Below are positions 36,813 to 45,197 of a stretch of DNA of 64,000 nucleotides, piece after piece; within the stretch, counting starts at the first letter, position 1; the number at the start of each line of letters is the position of its first letter. Under the pieces are notes generated by a model. That model was given only the letters and a program-made list of their open reading frames with translations. It did no database searches and had not been told where the DNA came from. The position numbers were made by a program, and so were the translations under genes. Location: contig NZ_JACIDA010000002.1 in assembly GCF_014196125.1 (NCBI RefSeq), forward strand, positions 882,494-946,493, given 5' to 3'. This DNA is from Brevundimonas mediterranea. GTDB lineage: Bacteria; Pseudomonadota; Alphaproteobacteria; Caulobacterales; Caulobacteraceae.

Positions 36813-36910
36813 GGATCAAAGCTCCTGGTTAGCCGCGGCCGCGAAAGCGTCCTGGTCCGGCGAAAGTGGATGGAAAACTATGGGGCGGGCGACGCGTGTC
36901 CTTGAGGCCG

Positions 36911-37564
36911 TCAGAACATAAGATGTCTCACGCCGTGGGTCAGCATCCCGCCCAGCAGGCCGTTGACCATCACGGCGGCGGCGGTGAGCGTCAACAGGCC
37001 GACGTAGATCAGCTCACGCCGGCGTCCCGGTCGGCGGACCCAATGCTCCTTCGCCCACCAGCTCAGCAGGCCGAGCGCGGCGATCGAGGTGCCGAGCCAC
37101 CGATGGTAGAGGTGAGTCACATCGTCCTTCCCGGGCAGCCCCATAGCGAACCATCCCAGCGCCACCGCGGCGAGCGCAGAGATCGCGGCCAGGGCGATAA
37201 TGACGCGGGTGCCCTGGGTCAGGACAGGCCGGCGGAGCGTCAGCGCGGCGATCTCGAGAAGGGCGGCGACGAGGAACAGCGCGATGGGGAAATGCACCGC
37301 GGCCGGATGCATGGCCCCGAGCCAGCGATACAGGCGCTCGGGCATTGGCTTGGGACCCTCGTCCGCCGTCATGGCCCCGTGGTCCATGTCCATAGCCATT
37401 CCCGGCATGGCCATCACGCCGCCTTCTGGCACGGCGCCCGCCGGCGCGGCGGCCTGGGCACGGGCCGCGGCCTGCTTGTCATGATCCTCGTGCGCGAACG
37501 CGGGCGCGCTGACAGACAGCGCCACCACCAGGGCGATCCCCGACAGAAGTTTGCGTATCGACAT
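36911..37564 (-). CDS. DUF2231-type membrane protein with metal-binding N-terminus
   Basis: 217 residues. A signal peptide leads to a periplasmic stretch rich in Met, His and Asp (HEDHDK, MPGMAMDMDHGAM), followed by four membrane helices starting LGAMHPAAVHFPIALFLVAALLE, the DUF2231 signature. Probably binds copper outside and sits in the inner membrane. It heads the minus-strand operon and diverges from the cnrYXH-like genes with a 116-base shared promoter region. Confidence 0.82.
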   Translation of the reverse strand: MSIRKLLSGIALVVALSVSAPAFAHEDHDKQAAARAQAAAPAGAVPEGGVMAMPGMAMDMDHGAMTADEGPKPMPERLYRWLGAMHPAAVHFPIALFLVAALLEIAALTLRRPVLTQGTRVIIALAAISALAAVALGWFAMGLPGKDDVTHLYHRWLGTSIAALGLLSWWAKEHWVRRPGRRRELIYVGLLTLTAAAVMVNGLLGGMLTHGVRHLMF

Positions 37565-37593
37565 TGTTCTCTCCCATCCCGTCCCTTCTGCTA

Positions 37594-37651
37594 ACTACGC
37601 ACCGGGGAGGCCGTCCCCTCGTTTGAGGGATTTGGCTTGTTTCGGCGTAGT
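37594..37651. promoter_or_regulatory. Divergent promoter region with mirrored GCGTAGT elements
   Basis: ACTACGC at 37594-37600 and GCGTAGT at 37645-37651 form a 7-bp inverted repeat 44 bases apart. Each reads GCGTAGT toward its own gene and is placed about 30 bases from the corresponding ATG, as -10 elements of ECF-type promoters would be. The -35 elements are not clear. Confidence 0.4.
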
Positions 37652-37680
37652 AGGGATTAGGGGCGCAAGGAGAGTGTTCG

Positions 37681-37962
37681 ATGGCGCGTAATTTGGATGA
37701 TCTTTTGGCCGGATCGGCGGCGACGCCCTTGGGCCGGTCGCTCGACGGGCTCGAACCGCTCGTCTGGAGCCGGGTCGACGCGCTTCGCGGCGAAAGGCTC
37801 GCGTCGCAACTGCGTTTGGGGGCCGTCGCCATGGCCCTGGTCACCGGCCTGACGGCAGGCGGCGTCGGCGCGGTCGCCGCCCCCAGACCGGCCGGGGAGA
37901 TGGCCATTTTCACGGTCGACGCGGGCCTGTCGCCTCTGGTGAGACTGGAAACCGGCCGATGA
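37681..37962 (+). CDS. cnrY: CnrY-like membrane anti-sigma factor
   Basis: 93 residues: a cytoplasmic N-terminal part (MARNLDDLLAGSAATPLGRSL) that would bind the sigma factor, one membrane helix (LGAVAMALVTGLTAGGVGAV) and a short periplasmic tail. Size, topology and position before a CnrX-like gene and an ECF sigma gene match CnrY. RBS AAGGAG lies 9 bases upstream. It overlaps the next gene by 4 bases. Confidence 0.75.
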   Translation: MARNLDDLLAGSAATPLGRSLDGLEPLVWSRVDALRGERLASQLRLGAVAMALVTGLTAGGVGAVAAPRPAGEMAIFTVDAGLSPLVRLETGR

Positions 37963-38399
37963 AGCGCGGCTGGCAGGCCATCGCCCTGACGGCCGTCCTG
38001 GCGGCGGTCGCCAGCGGCGCGGGCACTTGGATCAGCGCCAGCTGGGTGCTGAGCCGGCGCGAACCGCCATCCCTGCACGACATCGTGCACCACGACCTGA
38101 AGCTCTCGCCCGACCAGCTGACCCGCATCGACGCAGTCGAAGCCCGGTTCGCCGCGCGCCGGCCCGCGCTCGAAGCGGACGTCCGCGCGGCCAATCAGGA
38201 ACTGGCGCGCGCGATCGCAAGGAGCGACGGCGACGGTCCCCAGGTCCAGGCGGCGGTGGACCATTTCCACGTCGCCATGGGCGCCTTGCAGAAGGAGACG
38301 ATCGCCCACGTCTTCGAGATGCGGTCCGTGCTGACGCCGGCCCAGGCGGAGGTGTTCGACGACCGCATCGTCGCCGCCCTCGCACCCGCCGAAGGCTGA
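37959..38399 (+). CDS. cnrX: CnrX-like periplasmic metal sensor
   Basis: 146 residues: N-terminal membrane anchor (about 5-30) and a helical sensor domain. The Co/Ni ligands of Cupriavidus CnrX (His42, His46, Glu63, His119, Met123) are all present here as His40, His44, Glu61, His117 and Met121, a constant offset of two. This supports direct metal sensing in the periplasm with signal transfer through the CnrY-like protein to the sigma factor. The neighbouring genes are copper-type, so the sensed metal may differ. Confidence 0.85.
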   Translation: MKRGWQAIALTAVLAAVASGAGTWISASWVLSRREPPSLHDIVHHDLKLSPDQLTRIDAVEARFAARRPALEADVRAANQELARAIARSDGDGPQVQAAVDHFHVAMGALQKETIAHVFEMRSVLTPAQAEVFDDRIVAALAPAEG

Positions 38400-38407
38400 C
38401 GATCCGG

Positions 38408-38986
38408 GTGGAGAGTCCAGCGGACCTGTCAGCCCGCGCCGCCGGCGGCGACCGGGCGGCCTTCAGCGAGTTGATGCGGCAGACCAAGACGGGCCTGTTC
38501 CGCTTTGTCCGGCGTTATGTCGGCGACGAGCAGGACGCGTGGGACCTGTTGCAGGACACCTATGCGGCGGCCTGGATCAGCATCCGACGCTACGATCCGA
38601 CACGGCCCTTCGAGGCCTGGATCCGCACCATCGCGCTCAATAAATGCCGGGACTGGAGCCGCCGCCGCTTCGTTCGGCGGCTCATCCGGGGCGGCGTCGA
38701 CTTGTCGTCGCCGGAAGCCATGTCCGTGCCGGACGGGGCCGAGGCGGTGGATGACCGGATGGATGCCAACGCCCGGCTGGCGCGGTTGAACGAGGCCGTG
38801 AGCCGTCTGCCGCCGCACCTCAAGGCTCCGCTTCTGCTGACGGCGATCGAAGGCCGCAGTCAGGCGGAAACGGCCGGGATGCTGGGTGTCTCCATCAAGA
38901 CCGTGGAGACCCGCGTGGCGCGGGCTCGTCGCAAGCTGTCCGAGGCGCTGGACGACACGCCCGCTGTCCGGGCCGCTCTTGAGTGA
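38408..38986 (+). CDS. cnrH: CnrH-like ECF sigma factor
   Basis: 192 residues. Region 2 is FSELMRQTKTGLFRFVRRYVGDEQDAWDLLQDTYAAAW, region 4 has LPPHLKAPLLLTAIEGRSQAETAGMLGVSIKTVETRVARAR. The GTG start at 38408 gives the expected N-terminus, 8 bases after the sensor gene; the upstream RBS is weak, which may mean coupled translation. With the two upstream genes it forms a metal-responsive Y-X-H unit that should activate the divergent and downstream copper genes. Confidence 0.88.
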   Translation: MESPADLSARAAGGDRAAFSELMRQTKTGLFRFVRRYVGDEQDAWDLLQDTYAAAWISIRRYDPTRPFEAWIRTIALNKCRDWSRRRFVRRLIRGGVDLSSPEAMSVPDGAEAVDDRMDANARLARLNEAVSRLPPHLKAPLLLTAIEGRSQAETAGMLGVSIKTVETRVARARRKLSEALDDTPAVRAALE

Positions 38987-39162
38987 TCAGCTCGAGGGTC
39001 CTCGGAACCTTCGTCGCGCCTTAGCCCCGCTCGGGCCGCAGCGGCGCTCCGTCGATCGACCTCCAGGCGGCGAGGGATGCGGCGCCCGTCCGCGTATTCT
39101 AGTATGAGGGCGTCGCGGGAAATCGACCCGATCATCGCCCTTTTCTTTCAGGAGCTTGTCAC

Positions 39163-39489
39163 ATGAGAGTCCCGATCCTAGCCGCCGCAGCGGCGATCAC
39201 CTTGGGCGCCTGCCAGCCGGCCGCCGACCCTCAACCGGTCGAGGCCCAGACGGCGCCGGGCGCCTCGGCGACGACCCCGATGGAGGCCGCGCCGGTCGCC
39301 ACGCCCGAGCCGACCCCGCAGCCGCAGGCCGCCGCACCAGCCCCGGCGCCGTCCCCCCGGGCCTCGACGCCCCGACCGACCCGCCCCGCGCCGGCGCCAG
39401 CACCCGCCCCGACGCCGCCGCCGGCCGATCCGATGGCCGGCCATGACATGTCGAAGATGGACGGCATGACCATGCCGCCCAACCAGTAG
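39163..39489 (+). CDS. Pro/Ala-rich lipoprotein with C-terminal copper-binding Met/His motif
   Basis: 108 residues. A lipoprotein signal (AAAAAITLGAC) is followed by about 65 low-complexity Pro/Ala/Thr residues, likely a flexible arm, and a metal motif MAGHDMSKMDGMTM at the C-terminus, the same GHDMS unit repeated in CopB. RBS AGGAG lies just upstream. It may tether a copper-binding end near the membrane for transfer to CopC or CopB. Confidence 0.7.
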   Translation: MRVPILAAAAAITLGACQPAADPQPVEAQTAPGASATTPMEAAPVATPEPTPQPQAAAPAPAPSPRASTPRPTRPAPAPAPAPTPPPADPMAGHDMSKMDGMTMPPNQ

Positions 39490-39515
39490 TCCACGTAAGC
39501 ATCAGGAAGTCTCTC

Positions 39516-39923
39516 ATGAACCGTTCAATCCTCACCAGCCTGGCCGCTCTGGCGGCGCTGGCTCCCGTCTCCCTCGCCCAGGCCCAGAGCCATTCGCACG
39601 CGGGCATGTCGGCGCAGGATCACGCCGCCATGCAGGCCCCCGCCAACGGCGTCGTCACCGCGCCCGCGGACAACGCCATGCTAGCGGTCGCGCCGACGAC
39701 CTTCTCGGCGACGTTCCCGCACGCCATGACCCTGACCTCTCTCAGGCTGACGGGCCCTGACGCCCGGTCCATCGACGTGGCTGTGGTCGACGACGCGGCG
39801 CCGGTCACCACGGTCAGCGCGCCCCTCCCCATCCTGGCCCCCGGATCCTATTCCGCCGCCTGGGCCGCGAAGGGCGCCGACGGCCACCAGATGAACGGCC
39901 TCGTCCGTTTCATGGTTCACTGA
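39516..39923 (+). CDS. copC: CopC-family periplasmic copper-binding protein
   Basis: 135 residues: signal peptide (LAALAALAPVSLAQA), a His/Met-rich N-terminus (SHSHAGMSAQDHAAM), then the CopC beta-sandwich (SPxxNAMLAVAPTTFSATFP-like start, LTSLRLTGPDARSI, GSYSAAWAAKGADGHQMNGLVRFMV). The C-terminal DGH motif supplies a Cu(II) ligand in CopC proteins. It lies 26 bases after the lipoprotein gene and ends before a strong terminator. Confidence 0.88.
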   Translation: MNRSILTSLAALAALAPVSLAQAQSHSHAGMSAQDHAAMQAPANGVVTAPADNAMLAVAPTTFSATFPHAMTLTSLRLTGPDARSIDVAVVDDAAPVTTVSAPLPILAPGSYSAAWAAKGADGHQMNGLVRFMVH

Positions 39924-39970
39924 GGGATCGGCCTCCCGCCTCCTGAGGGGCCGAAGCCGGATGTGGAAGG

Positions 39971-40001
39971 AACGCCGCGCGACCTGCCGCGCGGCGTTTT
40001 T
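39971..40001 (+). terminator. Rho-independent terminator after copC
   Basis: A perfect 11-bp GC stem (39971-39981 with 39988-39998) with a 6-base loop and a run of five T. Confidence 0.88.
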
Positions 40002-40063
40002 CCGTCGTCGATCAGCGGTCGGCTCCCCGGCTGACCCCTCGCGATGGTCTTTCAGCCCTGGGC

Positions 40064-40867
40064 TCAGTCGGCGCGCCGTGATCGCCGGCCGGCGCGATCC
40101 ATCCGGCCGGGGGGCGAACTACGCTCCTGAAGGTGGGGCGCCAAGCTCGCCAATGTCCGGGTCACAACGTGGGCGTCGCCGAAACCGCGTCCTACAGCTT
40201 GGCCAGCCTCCGGGTCGTACAGAATGGTGAAACAGCCCAGCGCCATGGCCGGGCGAATGTCCCATACCAGACTGTCGCCGACGACGCAGACCTCTGCCGG
40301 TTCGACGGCCAGGGCGGCGAACATTCGCCTGAACGCTGCGGGATCGGGCTTCCCCACGCCGACCTCGCCTTCAATCTGGATGTGGTGGAAATGCGAAGCC
40401 AGGCCGAAACGCTCGATCTTGGCGCGCTGCAGGGGACCGGCGCCGTTGGTGAGAAGCGCCAGCCGGTATCCAGCATCCCGCAGATGGACCAACACGGCGT
40501 CCGCCCCGGGTTCGAGCCGCATCTGCCGGTCGCGATGAAGGCTGAAGGCGTCGGCGAGGCGTTCGGCGATTTCCGGAGAGGGCGTCGCACATCCGTCGCG
40601 CCGCAGGGCCTCAAAGGCCTTGGCCGCGATGATGCGCCTGGCCTGCCTCGGGGCTCCGCGGCCGATGGCGTGGCTTTCCGGATCGCTCCAGAAAGCCCGC
40701 CCCGCCTCCGTCAGGGCCCGCGCCGCATGGTCCGGAGCCAGGTCGCCAAGCTCGGTCTGGTACAACTGACAGACCCTACGCCACGCCAGGTCCGGGCGGC
40801 GATAGGCTGAGATCAAGGTGTCATCCAGATCGATAGCGACGGCCCGGGTTCGCCGAGTCGCTGTCAT
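40064..40867 (-). CDS. HAD-superfamily hydrolase
   Basis: 267 residues. Motif I is AIDLDDTLI, motif II LLTNGAG, the lysine of motif III lies in VGVGKPDPAAF and motif IV is VVGDSLVWDIRPAM. The helical cap after motif I and the order indicate subfamily I (HAD-IA), phosphatase-like. Substrate unknown. ATG at 40867; an upstream frame adds only a few non-conserved residues. Its C-terminus carries an Arg-rich tail of about 25 residues. Confidence 0.8.
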   Translation of the reverse strand: MTATRRTRAVAIDLDDTLISAYRRPDLAWRRVCQLYQTELGDLAPDHAARALTEAGRAFWSDPESHAIGRGAPRQARRIIAAKAFEALRRDGCATPSPEIAERLADAFSLHRDRQMRLEPGADAVLVHLRDAGYRLALLTNGAGPLQRAKIERFGLASHFHHIQIEGEVGVGKPDPAAFRRMFAALAVEPAEVCVVGDSLVWDIRPAMALGCFTILYDPEAGQAVGRGFGDAHVVTRTLASLAPHLQERSSPPGRMDRAGRRSRRAD

Positions 40868-41004
40868 TGGACCCCACCCGGCCGGACACCAGCGTGCGCA
40901 AGACACTGGCTATAGTGGCGCACTGACCCACGCGAGGGCATCCTCATGCCCCCCCGCTGGTTGACTGCGCGGGCCCGGCACCAAGATGAACCCGCCAGCC
41001 TTCG

Positions 41005-42675
41005 CTAGAACCAGGCCCGAATGCCGACGACCAGTCGGGTGTCTTCCGAGCTTCGTCCGTCGGCTTCCAGGAAGTCCGCCGTATTGCCGAAGCTCTTGGT
41101 CCATTCCACGCCGACATAGGGGGCGAACTCCTTGCGGAACTCGTACCGCAGCCGGGCCCCGATCTGGAGCGACGACAGGCCGGAGCCGATCCGGAGTTCT
41201 GGGATGTCCTCCGCCGACAGCACCACCTCGGCCCGGGGCTGGACGATCCAGCGATTGGTGATGCGCTGATCGTATTCGGCCTCCGCCCTTGCCGTGAGTT
41301 CGCCCTTGTTGGACAGGAAGGCCGCCGCGTCGACCTCGAACCAGTAGGGCGCCAGACCCTGGATGCCGACGACCAGGTCGGTCCGGTCGCCTTCGGGCCG
41401 GTAGGTTTGCCGCAGGCCGGTCTGGAAGTCGAAGAAGGGTCGGAACGCTCGGCTGTAGAGGGCCTGAATCTCGGCCTCCTCGACCTCGCCGTCGAAGGCG
41501 CCTTCCCCTTCCGACTTCCACCAGAAGCGATTGATGTCGCCGCCGGTCCAGCCCTGGGCGTCCCAGGCGTAGGCTTCTTCGCCTTCGGCGAAGGTCGCTT
41601 CGAGCTGGTCGATGATGACCGCCGTCGTGCGCACATTTCCATGCTCGACCCGCAGTTGGGCGCGGGCCGCCGCCATTTCGGCGGGGTCGAACAGCAGGTC
41701 GGCGGCATTGGCCGGCCCGGTTGCCGCGCCCGCCGGAGCGGGGGCTTCCGGCGGACGGCCCGGATTGTCCGCGCTGGTCGGGACGTCGGGCGGCATGGCC
41801 ATTCCGGACATGTCGTGTCCGGCCGGCATCTGACCCATCGTCGACATATCGTGACCGGCCGGCATCGCCGGAGTCGGCGTCTGGCCCATCATCGACATGT
41901 CGTGCCCCGCCGGCATGGCCGGCGCGGGCGGAGTCTGACCCATGGTCGACATGTCATGGCCGGCATGCGGGGGCGCGGCGGCCGGAGCCGGCTGGGTCTG
42001 GCCCATCGTCGACATGTCGTGCCCCGCCGGCATGGCTGGCGCGGGCTGGGTCTGACCCATGGTCGACATATCATGACCGGCATGCGGGGACGTGGCGGCC
42101 GGAGCCGGCTGAGTCTGGCCCATCGTCGACATGTCGTGCCCCGCGGGCATGGCTGGCGCAGGCTGGGTCTGACCCATGGTCGACATGTCATGGCCGGCAT
42201 GCGGGGACGCGGCGGCCGGAGCTGGCTGGGGCTGGCCCATCGTCGACATGTCGTGCCCCGCCGGCATGGCTGGCGCGGGCGGGGTCTGTGCCATGGCCGA
42301 CATGTCATGACCGGCATGCGGGGACACGGCGGCCGGAGCCGGCTGGGTCTGGCCCATCGTCGACATGTCGTGCCCCGCCGGCATGGCTGGCGCGGGCTGG
42401 GTCTGACCCATGGTCGACATGTCGTGCCCCGTCGGCATCGCCCTAGCCGGCAGACGGACGGGCACCGCGCCCGTCGGGCACGTCGGCGCTCCGGCCGTAC
42501 CTATCCGGGATGCATCGGCGGTGGAGGAGCCGCGCGCGACGCAGCCCTCCGGAAGCGCCTGGCGAACAGGCGCGGGCGTGGCATGCCCGGCGTGGCTCTG
42601 CGCCAGCGCCGACGTCGCCGCCGTCGCGGAAGCCGCTGCGAGGATCAGGGGGAGAATCGCGACCGACGTCTTCAC
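41005..42675 (-). CDS. copB: Copper resistance protein CopB with expanded Met/His repeat array
   Basis: 556 residues; usual CopB is about 300-400. The signal peptide is followed by about 12 GHDMS units (residues about 80-292), then the outer-membrane beta-barrel: DLLFDPAEMAAARAQLRVEHG, WWKSEGEGAFDG, RPFFDFQTGLRQ, the strands SLQIGARLRYEFRKEFAPYVGVEW and a final aromatic residue. CopB binds and probably exports or sequesters copper. Its ATG overlaps the CopA stop by 4 bases. The repeats are the source of the extra length. Confidence 0.92.
   Translation of the reverse strand: MKTSVAILPLILAAASATAATSALAQSHAGHATPAPVRQALPEGCVARGSSTADASRIGTAGAPTCPTGAVPVRLPARAMPTGHDMSTMGQTQPAPAMPAGHDMSTMGQTQPAPAAVSPHAGHDMSAMAQTPPAPAMPAGHDMSTMGQPQPAPAAASPHAGHDMSTMGQTQPAPAMPAGHDMSTMGQTQPAPAATSPHAGHDMSTMGQTQPAPAMPAGHDMSTMGQTQPAPAAAPPHAGHDMSTMGQTPPAPAMPAGHDMSMMGQTPTPAMPAGHDMSTMGQMPAGHDMSGMAMPPDVPTSADNPGRPPEAPAPAGAATGPANAADLLFDPAEMAAARAQLRVEHGNVRTTAVIIDQLEATFAEGEEAYAWDAQGWTGGDINRFWWKSEGEGAFDGEVEEAEIQALYSRAFRPFFDFQTGLRQTYRPEGDRTDLVVGIQGLAPYWFEVDAAAFLSNKGELTARAEAEYDQRITNRWIVQPRAEVVLSAEDIPELRIGSGLSSLQIGARLRYEFRKEFAPYVGVEWTKSFGNTADFLEADGRSSEDTRLVVGIRAWF
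41800..42440 (-). repeat. Tandem repeats coding Met/His copper motifs in copB
   Basis: The higher-order unit is 117 bp (39 residues) made of two GHDMSTMGQ motifs with Pro/Ala linkers; at least four units are recognisable, with shorter units at the C-terminal side. The code varies at a few positions, implying repeated duplication rather than one event. Confidence 0.85.
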
Positions 42676-44534
42676 GATGCGGCTCCTTCCATCGGACGGA
42701 CCGTGACCACGTTGAACATCCCGGCATGCATGTGCAGCAACAGGTGACAGTGGAAGGCCCAGTCGCCGGGGTTGTCGGCGGTCAGGTCGAAACTGACCTT
42801 GCCGCCCGGCGGAACGTTGACAGTGTGTTTGAGCGGCTGGTGCCCGGCAGGGCCCCCGGTGACCAGTTCGAAGAAATGGCCGTGCAGATGGATCGGGTGC
42901 GCCATCATGGAATCGTTGACCAGGGTCACGCGCACCCGCTCGTCCCGCTCGAACCGGATCGGCTCGACCAGCTCGCTGAATTTTCGGCCGTCAAAGCCCC
43001 ACATGAACCGCTCCATATTGCCGGTCAGATGGATTTCCATCGTCCGGGACGGGGGACGCTGATCCTTGTTGGGCTGGAGCGAGACGAGGTCGGTGTAGAC
43101 GAGGACGCGATGCGGAACATCCTGAAGCCCGATCGGACGCTCGCCCATGCGGTTGGCCGGCGCCATCGCGATGGCATCGACGCCCACACCGACCGCCATG
43201 TCGGGCGGCGCATTCTCGGGATCGCGCATGTTCATTCCGGCCATGGAGCCGTGATCCATTCCAGGCATCGCCCCGGCAGGCTGGGCAGGCACGGCGCCGT
43301 GATCCATGCCCGCCATGGCTCCGCCGGAGGCTCCGGTCATGGCCCCGTGGTCCATCCCGGCCATGGCTCCGCCCGGCTGGGCTCCCATGGACCCGTGATC
43401 CATTCCGCCCATGCCGCCCATGTCCCCCATGCCCATGTCCTTCATGGTCAGGTTGGGAACCTCCCGCAGCGGCGGAACCTCAGCGGTCATTCCAAGACGC
43501 GGCGCCAGGGTCGCCCGCCCCATGCCCGATCGGTCGATGGCTTCGGAGACGATGGTGTAGGCGCGGTCCTCGGTCGGCTGGACGATGACGTCATAGGTCT
43601 CGGCCACAGAAATCTGGAACTCGTCGGTCTCGATCGGGCGCACATTCTCGCCGTCGGCCTGAACCACGGTCATCGGCAGTCCGGGAATTCGCACGTTGAA
43701 GATCGACATGGCCGAGGCGTTGATGATGCGCAACCGCACCCGCTCGCCGGGCCGGAACAGACCGGTCCAGTTCTCCCGCGGCCCGTGGCCGTTGATCAGA
43801 TAGGTGTAGGTCGAGCCGTTGACGTCGAGGATGTCGCGCGGATCCATGCGCATCTCGCCCCACATCCGGCGCTCTTCCAGGCTCATCCGGTCGCTGCCGT
43901 CCAGCAGGCCGGCCAGGGTGGTGCGCTGGCGGTTGAAGTAACCGGGGCTCTTCTTGAGCTTGTCGAAGATTTCGTGCGGGTGCATGAAGCTCCAGTCCGA
44001 CAGGACCAGCACATGTTCGCGGTCGTAGGCGACCGGGTCGGCGCCCGCCGGGTCGATGACGATGGGCCCGTAATGGCCGAGCGCCTCCTGCAGTCCTGAG
44101 TGGCTGTGGTACCAGAAGGTGCCGGACTGCCGGACCGGGAATTCGTAAACGAAGGTCTCGCGCGGGCGGATGCCGGGGAAGCTGACGCCCGGCACACCGT
44201 CCATCTGGAACGGCAGCAGGATGCCGTGCCAGTGGATGGATGTGTCCTCATCAAGCTGGTTCGTCACCGCGAGGCGGACGTTCTGGCCTTCGCGCAAACG
44301 GAGCACCGGCGCGGGAAGCACGCCGTTGATCGTTGTGGCCGTGGCGGTGCGCCCGTTCACGGTGAACGGCGACTGACCGATCGTCAGGTCGATGTTCGGG
44401 CCGGTGAGGGTCGGCAGGTCCGCCCGCAACCCCGGCGAACCTGTCTGGGCCCAGGCGGGCATCAAGCCCTGCAGGGCCGCGAGACCGCCTCCGGCGACAG
44501 CGCCGCGCAGCAGTAGTCGACGATCCAGCTTCAT
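42672..44534 (-). CDS. copA: CopA-type periplasmic multicopper oxidase
   Basis: 620 residues with a Tat signal (MKLDRRLLLRGAVAGGG). Copper sites read HWHGILLPFQMDG, FWYHSHSGLQEALG, HPIHLHGHFFELV and HCHLLLHMHAGM, giving the complete type 1, 2 and 3 centres with axial Met. An insert at about 365-445 has several MDHGSM/MDHGAM motifs, likely extra Cu sites. It oxidises Cu(I) to the less toxic Cu(II) in the periplasm. First gene of copA-copB. Confidence 0.93.
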   Translation of the reverse strand: MKLDRRLLLRGAVAGGGLAALQGLMPAWAQTGSPGLRADLPTLTGPNIDLTIGQSPFTVNGRTATATTINGVLPAPVLRLREGQNVRLAVTNQLDEDTSIHWHGILLPFQMDGVPGVSFPGIRPRETFVYEFPVRQSGTFWYHSHSGLQEALGHYGPIVIDPAGADPVAYDREHVLVLSDWSFMHPHEIFDKLKKSPGYFNRQRTTLAGLLDGSDRMSLEERRMWGEMRMDPRDILDVNGSTYTYLINGHGPRENWTGLFRPGERVRLRIINASAMSIFNVRIPGLPMTVVQADGENVRPIETDEFQISVAETYDVIVQPTEDRAYTIVSEAIDRSGMGRATLAPRLGMTAEVPPLREVPNLTMKDMGMGDMGGMGGMDHGSMGAQPGGAMAGMDHGAMTGASGGAMAGMDHGAVPAQPAGAMPGMDHGSMAGMNMRDPENAPPDMAVGVGVDAIAMAPANRMGERPIGLQDVPHRVLVYTDLVSLQPNKDQRPPSRTMEIHLTGNMERFMWGFDGRKFSELVEPIRFERDERVRVTLVNDSMMAHPIHLHGHFFELVTGGPAGHQPLKHTVNVPPGGKVSFDLTADNPGDWAFHCHLLLHMHAGMFNVVTVRPMEGAAS

Positions 44535-44671
44535 GGGATACTCCTGAAAGTCATGACCGCGCCTCCGTACGGCGACGATCTATAGGGATTTACGCAGGCG
44601 ACGCGGTCGGCCCTCGCGACACGCTGCCGCAGAGCCGACCGCGCCGGCGGCCCTCGCGGCCGCCCGCCGAA

Positions 44672-45142
44672 TTACCGCCGCGCCAGAAGAGCCTTCATCT
44701 GGGCGATCTCCTGTTCCTGGGAGCGGACGATTTCCTCGCACAGACCGAGCACTTCCGGATCCGTCAGCGAGGCTTGCTGGCACATCAGGATGGCGCCGGA
44801 GTGGTGCGGGATCATCGAACGCAGGAACTCCGTGTCTCCCACCGCCGCCTGGGTCCGCATACCCCAGAAGCTGACCGCAAACACCAGGGCGGCAGCCCCG
44901 CCGATCAGCAGATTCGTCCGTTTCGACGGATACATCGACCGCATGAACACCAGCATGAGGATCGCCATAGGCGAGACCATCATGAGGGTCATGTAGACGT
45001 TGTTGAGGTTGAAGTAGAAATGATTGAGGGACGCGATCATCGTGTACATCACGAGGTACATGATGATGAAATCCAGGACGAGCTCGATCGCGAACGACCG
45101 ATAGCTCCCCTTCATGGCGTGCATGGTCTTCATGTTTTCCAT
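44672..45142 (-). CDS. DUF305-type membrane-anchored protein
   Basis: 156 residues: three membrane helices in the first 95 residues (LVLDFIIMYLVMYTMIASL, YMTLMMVSPMAILMLVF, LLIGGAAALVFAVSFWG), then a DUF305 part with FLRSMIPHHSGAILMCQQASL and EEIVRSQEQEIAQM; the PHH motif and spaced His/Glu residues are the DUF305 signature. It is widespread in copper clusters, with function unproven. ATG at 45142 follows AGAGGAAG; TTG further upstream is less likely. Confidence 0.82.
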   Translation of the reverse strand: MENMKTMHAMKGSYRSFAIELVLDFIIMYLVMYTMIASLNHFYFNLNNVYMTLMMVSPMAILMLVFMRSMYPSKRTNLLIGGAAALVFAVSFWGMRTQAAVGDTEFLRSMIPHHSGAILMCQQASLTDPEVLGLCEEIVRSQEQEIAQMKALLARR

Positions 45143-45197
45143 CGATTGTTCTTCCTCTACTCGCAAATCTGCAACGGGACTTCTCGCCGACGCCGGA

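Noticed and set aside
41800-42440. Regular repeats that could suggest a CRISPR array
   Set aside because: Repeat units are in frame with copB, code for GHDMS motifs and have no unique spacers.
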